Shown: positions 13,455 through 22,304, counted from the stretch's first letter. The stretch is DNA of 32,409 nucleotides from JBBAAP01 sp043808305 (GCA_043808305.1 JAZDFB010000134.1:1-32409); one strand, 5' to 3'. Notes: generated from the letters alone by a model not told the origin. Made by a program: numbers and translations.

Positions 13455-16313
13455 AGCATCCATCAGTTTCTTTATATCCTCTATTATCGGCTCCAACTCT
13501 CCCTTGAATGCCGGGTTTAACTCTATCGCTTTCTGAAGATCCGCCAGCGCTGATTCATATTTTTTGTTCCAATAAAGTATCGTTCCGCGGTTGCGATATG
13601 CTTTGGCAAAGTTTGGTTTAACCTGGATTGCCAGCTCAAAATCCTTTAGCGCGCCCTCTAAGTCACCCTTTGAATACTTTGCGCCGGCACGGTTGGTATA
13701 TGTCTCCGGAATGTCGGGCTTGAGCTGGAGCGTCCTGTCATAGTCCGCTATGGCGCCTTCCATATCGCCTTTATTCCTCTTCAATTCCCCGCGGTTATTA
13801 TACGCCACAAAGTCGTTTGGATTTATCTGAATTACCTTGTCCCAATCCTCCATAGCCCCTTTTATATCGCCCTTTTTCGTCCTGGCGCCGGCGCGGTTGG
13901 TATATGCCTGGGTGTTGTTTGGGGCAATCCGGAGCGCCTTTTCATAATCCTCTATAGCGCCGTCTATATCACCGGTGTTGTCTTTTGCCGCCCCGCGATT
14001 ATTATATGCCTCGGCATTATTCGGGTCTATCCGAAGCGCCTGTTCAAAATCCTTGAGTGCGCCTTCAATATCACCGCTATTGCCTCTTACTACCGCACGG
14101 TTGATATGCGCCTTAATTTCGGCCGGGTTAACCTGAATTGCCCTGCCAAAATCTTCTATGGCGCCTTTTATGTCGCCTTTCTTATACTTTGCCGCACCCC
14201 GGTTAGTATATGCCTCAGCGCTGTCCGGGTCCATCTCCAAAGACTTGTCGAAATCACCCAGTCCATCTTCTATCAGCTCCCGCCGTACAGCGGGGTTTTG
14301 CTCGCGTTCCGCCTTTTTTATCTTTGTCGCGCCCCGGCTCGCATACGCCTTAGCGCAGTTTGGGTCAATCTGGAGCGCCTTGTTGTGGTCTTCCATCGCC
14401 CCTTCCATATCGCCTCTGTCGCTTCTGACTACGCCGCGGCTAACATACACTTCAGCGTCTTTTGGGTCAATCTCAATCGCCTTGTTATAGTCCTTTAACG
14501 CGCCTTCCAGGTCGCCTCTTTTATGATTTATCACAGCGAGGCCGGTATATGCATTGGCACAGTTCGGGTTAATCTGAATTGCCTTTTCACAATCCCTGAG
14601 ACCGCCTTCGGTGTCGCCCTTTTTCAGCTTTGCTACTCCCCGGTTGGCCCATATCATGGCGTCGTTTGGGTCAATCTGGAGCGACTTGTCATAGTCCTTG
14701 AGCGCGTTTTCGATATCGCCTTTTTTATATCTTCCCACGCCCCGGGCGTTGTATGCCTGTGCATATTCCGGATAAAGTTCTATTGCCTTGCTGAAATTCT
14801 TTATGCCCTCATTGTATCTTTTCTGCTCGTGGTCAATCTTGCCTTTGGCAAAATATCCGATGTGGTTGTTGGGGTCTAATTCCAGCACCTTCTTAAAGTC
14901 AGGAAGAGCTTCCTCCGGCCGGTTAAAATCATACGCCGTAATCAATGCCCGCTCGTAATAGGCATAGGCCTGTTTGGGGTTTGCCGTTATGGCCTTGGTA
15001 AAATATTCAAGAGCCTTAGCCCAGTCCTTTTTGTCCTTATAGGCGTACCCGATGGCCTGGTAGGCATCAGCGAAGTCAGGGTCTACCTTGAGCGCATCTT
15101 CGGCAATCCGTATCTTTTCGGCAGCCGCCCCGGCCGCCGACAAACGGTCCAGAATGGCCTTTGCCCTTTCCCGGACGGCGGATTTATCCTGTGCCGTTTT
15201 TATAATCCCGATGCACTTCTGCTTTAGCCCGTCAATCTCTTTATCCGACGGCAAAATCCCGAGTATCTTCTCGCATACAGCCAGGGTGTTTTCTATCTCG
15301 CCCCGGTTAAAAAGGCTGTTTGCCTCTTTGAGGTATTGCTCCAGCTTGGATTTGGTCCGCGCCGATGATATGGCCAAGCCGGCGATGCCAACCGCCAAAA
15401 TTATTATGGTACCGACAATGCTTAAACTTAAGGCCTTATTCTTCCTGGCTCTTTGCCAGATTTTGGTTATATGCGAAGTCCGCCGGGCGGCAATAGGTTC
15501 GCCATGCAGATGTTTTTTTATATCACTGGCCAACTCCGCCATATCCTGGTAGCGCCTGTTCTTGTCTTTTTCCAGGCACTTAAGGCAGATGGTTTCAAGG
15601 TCTTTGGGAATAAGTTTTATGATGGTTGACGGCGCCGGCGGGTCGTTGTTGACAACTTTTGTAAGCACCTCAAGAAGCTCCTTGCCCTGGAAAGGCACCC
15701 GGCCGGTTATGCAATGATATAGCGTCGCCCCTAAAGAGAAGATGTCGGAGCGCGGGTCTATTTCGTCTTTTTGCCCCATCGCCTGCTCCGGCGGCATGTA
15801 GTCCGGCGTCCCGACGGTTGTGCCGGTAATTGTCAGCGACCGGTCAAGTCCGCTGAGCTGTTTGGCCAGCCCGAAATCAGCGATAAATACCTTGCCGGTC
15901 TTGTCTATCAGGATATTCGCCGGTTTTATATCGCGATGGATAATGTTTTGCTGGTGAGCATAATGAAGCGCCATGGCCGTCTGGAGAATGATTTTCGTGA
16001 TATTTTGCAGTGATGCCTTATTCTTGGAATTGATAATCGCATCAAGCGAGGCCCCTTCAATATAATCCATTGTGAAGTAGTGTTTTTTATCTATGACGCC
16101 GGCTTCGTGAACCTGCACGATATTAGGATGTTTTAGCTTGGCTACGGCTGACGCCTCGCGCTGGAAGCGTTCCAGCAGTTCCGGGTCGTCCGAGGTGATG
16201 ATTTTGAGCGCGACTTTGCGGTTTAAGGACGGGTCAAGCGCCAGGTAAACCGCACCCATCCCGCCCTGGCCTAATTTTTTCTCCAATACATATTTCCCAA
16301 AACTGGTTGGCAT
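13449..16313 (-). CDS. Membrane-anchored Ser/Thr protein kinase with 15 TPR repeats
   Basis: A Hanks-type kinase of 954 residues. The Gly-rich loop is GQGGMGAV (15-22), the ATP-binding Lys is Lys37, and HRDIKPAN has catalytic Asp128. DFG is at 146-148 and PPEQAMG serves as the APE-type motif. A single transmembrane helix (about 293-313) follows the kinase domain. The remainder is about 15 TPR units of 34 residues (about 395-945), unit eight having an 11-residue insertion. The kinase would lie in the cytoplasm and the TPR array outside the membrane, as a sensor or scaffold. A leaderless promoter lies on the minus strand. The 3' end runs into a broken activase copy. Targets unknown. Confidence 0.93.
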   Translation of the reverse strand: MPTSFGKYVLEKKLGQGGMGAVYLALDPSLNRKVALKIITSDDPELLERFQREASAVAKLKHPNIVQVHEAGVIDKKHYFTMDYIEGASLDAIINSKNKASLQNITKIILQTAMALHYAHQQNIIHRDIKPANILIDKTGKVFIADFGLAKQLSGLDRSLTITGTTVGTPDYMPPEQAMGQKDEIDPRSDIFSLGATLYHCITGRVPFQGKELLEVLTKVVNNDPPAPSTIIKLIPKDLETICLKCLEKDKNRRYQDMAELASDIKKHLHGEPIAARRTSHITKIWQRARKNKALSLSIVGTIIILAVGIAGLAISSARTKSKLEQYLKEANSLFNRGEIENTLAVCEKILGILPSDKEIDGLKQKCIGIIKTAQDKSAVRERAKAILDRLSAAGAAAEKIRIAEDALKVDPDFADAYQAIGYAYKDKKDWAKALEYFTKAITANPKQAYAYYERALITAYDFNRPEEALPDFKKVLELDPNNHIGYFAKGKIDHEQKRYNEGIKNFSKAIELYPEYAQAYNARGVGRYKKGDIENALKDYDKSLQIDPNDAMIWANRGVAKLKKGDTEGGLRDCEKAIQINPNCANAYTGLAVINHKRGDLEGALKDYNKAIEIDPKDAEVYVSRGVVRSDRGDMEGAMEDHNKALQIDPNCAKAYASRGATKIKKAEREQNPAVRRELIEDGLGDFDKSLEMDPDSAEAYTNRGAAKYKKGDIKGAIEDFGRAIQVNPAEIKAHINRAVVRGNSGDIEGALKDFEQALRIDPNNAEAYNNRGAAKDNTGDIDGAIEDYEKALRIAPNNTQAYTNRAGARTKKGDIKGAMEDWDKVIQINPNDFVAYNNRGELKRNKGDMEGAIADYDRTLQLKPDIPETYTNRAGAKYSKGDLEGALKDFELAIQVKPNFAKAYRNRGTILYWNKKYESALADLQKAIELNPAFKGELEPIIEDIKKLMDAH

Positions 16314-16319
16314 GCCAGC

Positions 16320-16347
16320 AAGTTAATATAAAACACCCTGCTGTCAA
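16320..16347 (-). promoter_or_regulatory. Promoter of kinase-TPR gene (leaderless arrangement)
   Basis: On the minus strand, TTGACA (16342-16347), 16-bp spacer, TAACTT (16320-16325), then 6 nt to the ATG at 16313. Confidence 0.65.
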
Positions 16348-16453
16348 CTAAATCTAAACCCTTTGTCAAGCTATGGCAGGAACGCCGGAGACACGAAAAA
16401 CTATGAATTAACCCAAACTTACTTTTTGTAGTGCATAATCTGAAATATAAATA

Positions 16454-16481
16454 TTGACAATACCGATTCGGCGAATAGAAT
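16454..16481 (+). promoter_or_regulatory. Promoter of activase gene (leaderless arrangement)
   Basis: TTGACA (16454-16459), 16-bp spacer, TAGAAT (16476-16481), then 7 nt to the ATG at 16489. It is divergent from the kinase promoter. The -10 and gap are conserved in the truncated copy at 13406. Confidence 0.7.
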
Positions 16482-16488
16482 CTTAACT

Positions 16489-17265
16489 ATGCAATACAGT
16501 GCAGGCATAGACATCGGTTCATCGGCAGTAAAGGCGGTCATCATCATAGACCGGGATTATAAAATCATCGGCAAGGGCCTGCATAAATCCGGCTCAGACC
16601 TGAAAGAGGCATCTGCCAAAGCGCTTAACGAAGCATTGCAGGAAGCTAAGCTCAAGGAATCGGATATCGCCCGGTTTGCAGCCACCGGATTCGGCCGGAG
16701 CAGCTGCCCCTTCCCGAACAAAACCATCACCGAGATTTCAGCACATGCCCGCGGGGTTTACTATTATTTTCCCAGGGCCGCCACGGTCATAGATATCGGT
16801 GGACAGGATAACAAGATGATTCGCTTAGACGCATCCGGCCATATCCTGAACTTCCGGATGAATCGCAAATGCGCGGCCGGCACCGGCGCCTTCCTGGAAG
16901 AAATCGCCTACAAGATGGACATTCCCCTGCCGGAGCTTAACAGGCTGGCCAAACTTTCCACCAAGCCCATAGAACTGGGCAGTTACTGCACGGTATTCAC
17001 GGCCACGGAAATCCTCAGCAAAATCCGTGAAGGCATCAAGAAAGAAGATATCGTCTGCGGCGTGTTCAGGTCCATCATAAAACGCATCATAGAGATGGAC
17101 CCATTGACCGATGATGTGATTCTGACCGGCGGCGTGATTGCCCATAATGATATCATCAAAGAACTCCTGTCCAAAACATTGAATAAGGATATCTTGGTGC
17201 CGGCTGACCCGCAGTTCACCGGCGCGCTGGGCGCGGCTTTATTCGGAGCCACAGATAAACACTGA
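16489..17265 (+). CDS. 2-hydroxyacyl-CoA dehydratase activase (BadF/HgdC family)
   Basis: A 258-residue ASKHA-fold ATPase that couples ATP hydrolysis to low-potential electron transfer into a dehydratase or reductase partner. The phosphate-binding loop is AGIDIGSSAVKAV (5-17), and IDIGGQDNKMI is at 101-111. The [4Fe-4S] bridging cysteines are Cys128 (NRKCAAGTGAFLEE) and Cys167 (GSYCTVFTATE), placing one cluster between two subunits. The length equals single-domain HgdC/YjiL proteins. It most likely serves the dehydratase-type subunit at 9806, now 5.4 kb away. The strong promoter lies so close to the ATG that the mRNA is probably leaderless. Confidence 0.92.
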   Translation: MQYSAGIDIGSSAVKAVIIIDRDYKIIGKGLHKSGSDLKEASAKALNEALQEAKLKESDIARFAATGFGRSSCPFPNKTITEISAHARGVYYYFPRAATVIDIGGQDNKMIRLDASGHILNFRMNRKCAAGTGAFLEEIAYKMDIPLPELNRLAKLSTKPIELGSYCTVFTATEILSKIREGIKKEDIVCGVFRSIIKRIIEMDPLTDDVILTGGVIAHNDIIKELLSKTLNKDILVPADPQFTGALGAALFGATDKH

Positions 17266-17340
17266 TAAACACGGATTTATCATACTCCGCTTGCATTGAA
17301 TCATTCGTGCCTAAGGATATTTTTGCGAATATGCGCTTGA

Positions 17341-19686
17341 ATGGATATGGATAAAACTTTCGGTAAATATCTTATAGAACAAAAAATAGGCCAGGGCAGC
17401 ATCAGCGCCGTTTATTTAGCTACAGATTCTGACTCAAGCCGCAAGACCGTCCCTCTGACGGGATCCCGTTCAGGGGCAGACAGCCCCGTCCCGCCTGAGC
17501 GGGAGGGCAAGATCGTCCTCAAGATTATCACCTCGGATGACCAGGAACTGCAGGAGCGTTTCCGGCGCGAAGCGCAGGCTATCACCAAGCTTAAACACCC
17601 CAATATCGTCCAGGTCCATGAGGCCGGCACCATCAACAATCAAAATTATCTGACGATGGATTATATTGACGGCATATCGCTGGACAATATGGTCACATCC
17701 ACCCAGAGGCCGAGCTTGCAGTACGTGGCCAAGATAATCATGCAAATCGCGTCTGCCTTGCATTATGCCCACACCCAGGGAATCATCCACCGCGCCGTCA
17801 AGCCGGCCAATATAATGATAGATAAAAACGATAATATCTTCCTGGCCGATTTCGGGCTGGCAAAGCGCATAACCAACATTGATAAATCCGTTATGACGGG
17901 CGATGCCGGCTCACTCAACTACCTTTCACCGGAACAAGCCATGGGAAAAACGGCTGACCGCGTGTCCGATATTTTCTCGCTGGGCGCAACTTTTTACCAC
18001 TGTCTGACCGGCAAACCGCCGTTTCAGACAAATAGCCCATCCAGAGTATTATCCGTGATTATCAATGACGAACCTGCCCCTCCAAAAACCATTATTCATT
18101 CAATCCCCAAGGAGATTGAAAATATCTGCCTGAAATGCCTTGAAAAGGATAAAGCCAAGCGTTATCAAACCGCCGGCGAATTAGCCGCAGACCTGCAAAG
18201 ATACCTTCAGCAAAAGAGCACCACTGCTGGGGGAGCATCCTCTCTGGTCCGGATATGGAACAAAATAATCACCAAGAAAACCGCTTTTATTGCCGTCGGC
18301 ACGGCGGCGGTGATATTGCTGGCCGTGCTGATAAATTGGCTGATTACGGTCTCGGGAACCGCCCATAAGCTGGAAACATACCGCAAAGAAGCCCAGGGAC
18401 TTTTTAACCAGGGCCGGTATGAAGATGCCAGAAGCATTTGTGACAAAATACTGACGATTTCGCCCTCAGAAGAAGGAATAAAATCGCTTGCGGATGCCTG
18501 CAATACCGCCATAAAACAAAAGGAAATCGCCGCCAAAACCACAGAAAGGAAGTTATCCATCCGAGAGCAGGCCCAGAAGATACTCGAACGGCTGAATAAC
18601 TCAATGCCACCGGACAGCCGGATAAAAATCGCCCAGGCGGCAATTGACACGGATAACGCCTTCGGCGAAGCCTATCAAATACTCGGATATGCTTATAAGG
18701 ATAAAAAAGATTTCGACAAGGCTTACGACTATTTCACCAGGGCAATCCAAACGGAGTCAACGCTGGCCTGTTCATACTGTGAACGAGGCCTGATTACGGC
18801 TTATGTCCGTAATAAACCTGAGGAAGCTATCGTCGATTTCGAGAAAGCCATCCAGTATGACCCGGACAGCTATCTGGGATACTTTGCCAGGGGGAATATT
18901 GAGCAAAACCAGCAGAAATATGACAATGCCGTTAAAAGCTATACTGCAGCAATAGGGAAAAAACCTGATTTTATCTGGGCGCATAATAACCGGGGGATGA
19001 CCTATTTCAAAACTGCGCAGTCCCTGTACCCGGATGGACTCGCGCCCGGACGGGTTGAAACTGCTCCGGACAAACTGAACCCCGACCTCGAAACCCTCAG
19101 GAACAAATATCGGGAACTGATAAACAAAGCCATCAGCGACTATGACAAAGCCGTCAAGATTAACCCTATTGAAGCCGCATGCTATAATAACCGGGGAAAA
19201 ACCTATGCGGAAATCGGGGAATCAGAAAAGGCAATGGCCGATTATAATGAGGCAATTAAATGCAATCCTAAAATGGCTGAGGCATACAACAACCGCGGTC
19301 TGCTCTATAAAAGACAGGATAAACCGGAGCTGGCGCTGGCAGACTTTAATAATGCCATCCGGTCAGACCCCAAACAAGCTGAGGCATATTGCAACCGCGG
19401 AAATATCTATGAGGAAAAACACAACATGGATAATGCCCTGTCTGACTATTCCGAAGCAATCAGTATTAACCCCAAATACGCCATCGCCTATTACAACCGG
19501 TGTATGGCCTATTATAACTCCGGCAAGTATCCGCAAGCCCTGGCTGACGGCGAAACCTTCCTCAAATTCATTCATAACGAGCCCTTCGGGAATACTCAGG
19601 ATAAAAGCGGAGAATCCACGCCCAAACAACAATTAGTTACAAACATTAAGCAAATAGTAGAAACCTGCAAAAAAAATATTAAGTAA
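17341..19686 (+). CDS. Kinase-like membrane protein with TPRs; probable pseudokinase
   Basis: A 781-residue paralogue of the kinase at 13449. The Gly-loop is GQGSISAV, the ATP Lys is Lys61 (IVLKIITSDD) and DFG is at 170-172. The catalytic loop reads HRAVKPAN, with Ala152 (codon GCC, 17794-17796) in place of the catalytic Asp. One transmembrane helix (about 318-338) is followed by about eight TPRs (about 415-760). Three segments look inserted: residues 36-57 between Gly-loop and Lys61, a stretch in TPR four (about 560-585), and a C-terminal EPFGNTQDK segment. The first is a palindromic repeat in frame. It probably binds ATP but does not phosphorylate, perhaps modulating its paralogue. Confidence 0.88.
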   Translation: MDMDKTFGKYLIEQKIGQGSISAVYLATDSDSSRKTVPLTGSRSGADSPVPPEREGKIVLKIITSDDQELQERFRREAQAITKLKHPNIVQVHEAGTINNQNYLTMDYIDGISLDNMVTSTQRPSLQYVAKIIMQIASALHYAHTQGIIHRAVKPANIMIDKNDNIFLADFGLAKRITNIDKSVMTGDAGSLNYLSPEQAMGKTADRVSDIFSLGATFYHCLTGKPPFQTNSPSRVLSVIINDEPAPPKTIIHSIPKEIENICLKCLEKDKAKRYQTAGELAADLQRYLQQKSTTAGGASSLVRIWNKIITKKTAFIAVGTAAVILLAVLINWLITVSGTAHKLETYRKEAQGLFNQGRYEDARSICDKILTISPSEEGIKSLADACNTAIKQKEIAAKTTERKLSIREQAQKILERLNNSMPPDSRIKIAQAAIDTDNAFGEAYQILGYAYKDKKDFDKAYDYFTRAIQTESTLACSYCERGLITAYVRNKPEEAIVDFEKAIQYDPDSYLGYFARGNIEQNQQKYDNAVKSYTAAIGKKPDFIWAHNNRGMTYFKTAQSLYPDGLAPGRVETAPDKLNPDLETLRNKYRELINKAISDYDKAVKINPIEAACYNNRGKTYAEIGESEKAMADYNEAIKCNPKMAEAYNNRGLLYKRQDKPELALADFNNAIRSDPKQAEAYCNRGNIYEEKHNMDNALSDYSEAISINPKYAIAYYNRCMAYYNSGKYPQALADGETFLKFIHNEPFGNTQDKSGESTPKQQLVTNIKQIVETCKKNIK
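17446..17511 (+). repeat. Palindromic repeat inserted in frame in pseudokinase gene
   Basis: A 66-bp segment, exactly 22 codons, absent from the paralogous kinase where RK is followed directly by VALK. It contains CTGACGGGATCCCGTTCAG, nearly a perfect palindrome, then GGGGC-AGACA-GCCCC and CCCGC-CTGA-GCGGG. Dense palindromy and exact codon length indicate insertion of a mobile palindromic element. Confidence 0.72.
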
Positions 19687-19707
19687 TGACAGATTCAAGC
19701 ATTTTCT

Positions 19708-19872
19708 TGACCCCGTTAGAGACATTTGATATTCGTAATGAGTTAGTTCCTATTTAAGGAAGTGCTATCGAACCATAGGACAAAACCATTATACAACGGT
19801 CGCCCAAAGCGGCCTATCTCTCCCGCTACGGCGGGATGCCGCTCCGCGAACACAATGCATAACGGGGTTGAC
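19708..19872. repeat. Inverted-repeat region upstream of thrS
   Basis: Inverted ends are CTTGACCCCGTTA (about 19707-19719) and CATAACGGGGTTGACT (about 19858-19873). A TTCCTATTTAAGGAA hairpin lies inside. The 36-bp element at 19820-19855 is within it. No ORF. The right end supplies the -35 box of the thrS promoter. Confidence 0.6.
19820..19855. repeat. Dispersed palindromic element (intergenic copy of the preA insert)
   Basis: CTCCCGCTACGGCGGGATGC and 16 further bases match 26338-26373 at 34 of 36 positions by eye. The core CCCGC-TACG-GCGGG is a hairpin. Here it is intergenic; the other copy lies inside a coding sequence. Confidence 0.8.
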
Positions 19873-19896
19873 TGATATGTTTGCATAGCATATTAT
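19868..19896 (+). promoter_or_regulatory. Promoter of thrS
   Basis: TTGACT (19868-19873), 17-bp spacer, TATTAT (19891-19896). Unlike several other promoters here, it leaves a leader of about 25 nt with a Shine-Dalgarno (AGGAG, 19913-19917). Confidence 0.65.
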
Positions 19897-19927
19897 AAAA
19901 CGCTTATTTATTAGGAGTGTAGAACAA

Positions 19928-21688
19928 ATGCCTGACCAAGAAAAAACATCCGCTGACACCGTGAATTTGGAAACCCTGCGCCATAGCACCTCGCATATTA
20001 TGGCCGATGCGGTCAGGAAACTCTTCCCGGCGGCCAAGCTGGCCATCGGCCCGTCAATAGAAGAAGGTTTCTACTACGATTTTGAGGTGCCAGCCCCATT
20101 CCTGCCTGATGACCTGAATAAAATAGCAAAAGAGATGTCCAGAATCATCAAGTCCAACGTCAAATTCGAGCGCGTCGATGTATCACGAGAAGAAGCCCTG
20201 AAGATGATGAAGGACGAACCTTATAAAATAGAACTGATAAACGAGCTGCCGGCCGGCGAGCAGATATCGCTCTATAAGCACGGCAATTTCACCGACCTGT
20301 GCCGGGGACCGCATATCGCCTCAACCGGACTGGTCAAAGCATACAAACTTCTTACCGCCACCGGCGCCTACTGGCGCGGCGACGAACATAACAAGATGCT
20401 CCAGCGTATCTATGGCACGGCTTTCCTGACTGAAGAAGACCTCAAGAAACACCTGGACCACCTGGAAGAAATAAAGAAACGCGACCACCGCCGGATAGGC
20501 AAGGATTTGGACCTGTTCAGCATCCAGTATGAGGAGGCCGGCCCGGGCCTGGTATTCTGGCATCCTAAAGGCGCGCTGGTCCGCAAACTTATAGAGGATT
20601 TTTGGCGAGCCGAGCACCTCAAGCACGGGTATGAATTTATTTATTCGCCGCATATCGCCCGGGTCGGATTATGGAAGACCTCCGGCCACTGGGATTTCTA
20701 CCGGGAGAATATGTATTCCCCGATGGATATTGACGGACAGGAATATTTGCTCAAGCCCATGAACTGCCCAGGCCACATCCTGGTTTATAAAAACAAAGGA
20801 CGGAGTTACCGCGACCTGCCCCTGCGCTGGGCCGAGCTGGGCACGGTCTACCGCTACGAGCGCTCGGGCGTTCTGCACGGCCTGATGCGGGTGCGCGGAT
20901 TCACCCAGGATGATGCGCATATATTTTGCCGGCCGGACCAGATTGAGGATGAAATCCTGGGATGCCTGGACTTTACCATGTCCCTGCTGGGTTCATTTGG
21001 ATTTACCGAATACGATATAGAACTCTCGGTGCGCGACCCCAAACACCCGGAAAAATACGCCGGGGCCGACCAGTCCTGGGCGCAGGCCGAGCGTTCACTG
21101 GTTAAGGCGTTAGATGCGCGTCGGTTACCATACCGCCGGATGGAGGGCGAAGCGGTATTTTACGGGCCTAAGATTGACCTTAAAATCAAGGATGCACTGG
21201 GCCGGGCCTGGCAGTGCACCACTATCCAATTTGATTTCAACCTGCCCGAGCGGTTTGATATCAATTACACGGCCGACAACAGCACTAAACAGCGCCCATA
21301 TATGGTCCACCGGACTCTGCTCGGCGCAATGGAACGGTTCTTCGGCGTGCTGATAGAGCATTACGGCGGCGCTTTTCCTCTCTGGCTGGCGCCGGTTCAG
21401 GCGATGGTCCTGCCGGTCCTGGTGCCCCAGCAGAATTATGCGGCCAGCATATTGGCAAAACTTAAGGCCGCGGGTATCCGGGCCGAGGCAGATATGCGCA
21501 ACGAGCGGCTCTCCCAGAAAATTCGCGATGCCACGGTCCAGAAGGTGCCCTATATGCTTGTGGTCGGCGACAAGGAGGAAAAGGAGAACCTTATCGCGGT
21601 GCGCGAACGGATTAAGGGCGACCAGGGCGCCTCGAATATTGATGCTTTTATTGACAAGATTAAAAAAGAAGCTGTAATTCCTGAATAA
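19928..21688 (+). CDS. thrS: Threonyl-tRNA synthetase, lacking the TGS domain
   Basis: Charges tRNA-Thr in the cytosol. The protein (586 residues) starts almost directly at the editing domain (RHSTSHIMADAV, His19/His23, and the LCRGPHI motif near 120), so the N-terminal TGS domain of about 60 residues of the E. coli enzyme is missing. The class II core contains MNCPGH (zinc Cys near 280) and the motif 3 region. The anticodon-binding domain is C-terminal (about 480-580). The start is supported by a Shine-Dalgarno and promoter. It leads the translation cluster thrS-infC-rpmI-rplT-pheS-pheT. Confidence 0.96.
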   Translation: MPDQEKTSADTVNLETLRHSTSHIMADAVRKLFPAAKLAIGPSIEEGFYYDFEVPAPFLPDDLNKIAKEMSRIIKSNVKFERVDVSREEALKMMKDEPYKIELINELPAGEQISLYKHGNFTDLCRGPHIASTGLVKAYKLLTATGAYWRGDEHNKMLQRIYGTAFLTEEDLKKHLDHLEEIKKRDHRRIGKDLDLFSIQYEEAGPGLVFWHPKGALVRKLIEDFWRAEHLKHGYEFIYSPHIARVGLWKTSGHWDFYRENMYSPMDIDGQEYLLKPMNCPGHILVYKNKGRSYRDLPLRWAELGTVYRYERSGVLHGLMRVRGFTQDDAHIFCRPDQIEDEILGCLDFTMSLLGSFGFTEYDIELSVRDPKHPEKYAGADQSWAQAERSLVKALDARRLPYRRMEGEAVFYGPKIDLKIKDALGRAWQCTTIQFDFNLPERFDINYTADNSTKQRPYMVHRTLLGAMERFFGVLIEHYGGAFPLWLAPVQAMVLPVLVPQQNYAASILAKLKAAGIRAEADMRNERLSQKIRDATVQKVPYMLVVGDKEEKENLIAVRERIKGDQGASNIDAFIDKIKKEAVIPE

Positions 21689-21700
21689 TTAACGCGTTAA
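21689..21700. other. Perfect 12-bp palindrome TTAACGCGTTAA
   Basis: It lies right after the thrS stop. A second AGCGTTAAAT follows. It could be an operator or part of the infC leader; nothing else supports a role. Confidence 0.35.
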
Positions 21701-21742
21701 ATAACAGCGTTAAATTCATAATCATAATGAGGAGGTAGAAAT

Positions 21743-22249
21743 ATTCAGAACTTAAGAATTAATGAGCGCATAAGGATAAGAAGCATCCGCTTGATAGACG
21801 AAAACGGGGGGCAAGTCGGACTGATAGCAACCGAGGAAGCTGTCAAAATGGCCCATGACCGGGGGCTGGACCTGGTCGAGATCGCGCCTAATGCCGCCCC
21901 GCCGGTGTGCAAAATAATGGATTACAGTAAATTCAAATACAGCCAGCATAAAAAAGAGCAAAAGGACAAGAAGAAACGCCACGAAACCCAGATAAAAGAA
22001 GTGCGCCTCAGGCCGATTACCGAAGAACACGATATCCAGGTAAAACTCAAGCACAGCCGCGAATGGTTAAGCCGGGGCGATAAAGTCCTGGTGGTGATCA
22101 TTTTTAAGGGCCGCGAGATGACACATAGGGAAATAGGCTATAAGTTGCTTGAAAGATTCACTAACGAACTTAAAAATATTGCCAAGGTGGAAAAATCTGC
22201 CACCAAGGAAGGATACAAATTAACGCTGACCATGACACCGCTCAAGTAA
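21743..22249 (+). CDS. infC: Translation initiation factor IF-3 with AUU start codon
   Basis: IF-3 binds the 30S subunit, prevents 50S joining and checks start-codon pairing. The true start is the ATT at 21743: it is in frame, preceded by AGGAGG (21730-21735) with 7-nt spacing, and it gives the conserved N-terminus NLRINERIRIRSIRLIDENG. A TTG at 21791 would remove that N-terminus. The protein is about 168 residues with both domains (PITEEHDIQVKLKHSREWL linker to C-domain). The rare AUU codon is the basis of IF-3 autoregulation in E. coli; the same control is inferred here. rpmI and rplT follow. Confidence 0.95.
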   Translation: MQNLRINERIRIRSIRLIDENGGQVGLIATEEAVKMAHDRGLDLVEIAPNAAPPVCKIMDYSKFKYSQHKKEQKDKKKRHETQIKEVRLRPITEEHDIQVKLKHSREWLSRGDKVLVVIIFKGREMTHREIGYKLLERFTNELKNIAKVEKSATKEGYKLTLTMTPLK

Positions 22250-22272
22250 CCCTCGTTCTTAACAAAATAGAT

Positions 22273-22288
22273 AGCCGGATAACCGGCT
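22273..22288 (+). promoter_or_regulatory. Hairpin upstream of rpmI
   Basis: AGCCGG-ATAA-CCGGCT, 11 nt after infC's second spacer segment and just before the rpmI Shine-Dalgarno (AGGAG). It could be part of an L20-binding autoregulatory leader, as known in infC-rpmI-rplT operons, but full L20-site structure was not verified. Confidence 0.4.
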
Positions 22289-22304
22289 CTAAATAGGAGT
22301 ATTT

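Noticed and set aside
21791..22249. infC beginning at the TTG codon 21791
   Set aside because: It cuts off the conserved IF-3 N-terminus; the ATT at 21743 has an ideal Shine-Dalgarno and is in frame.
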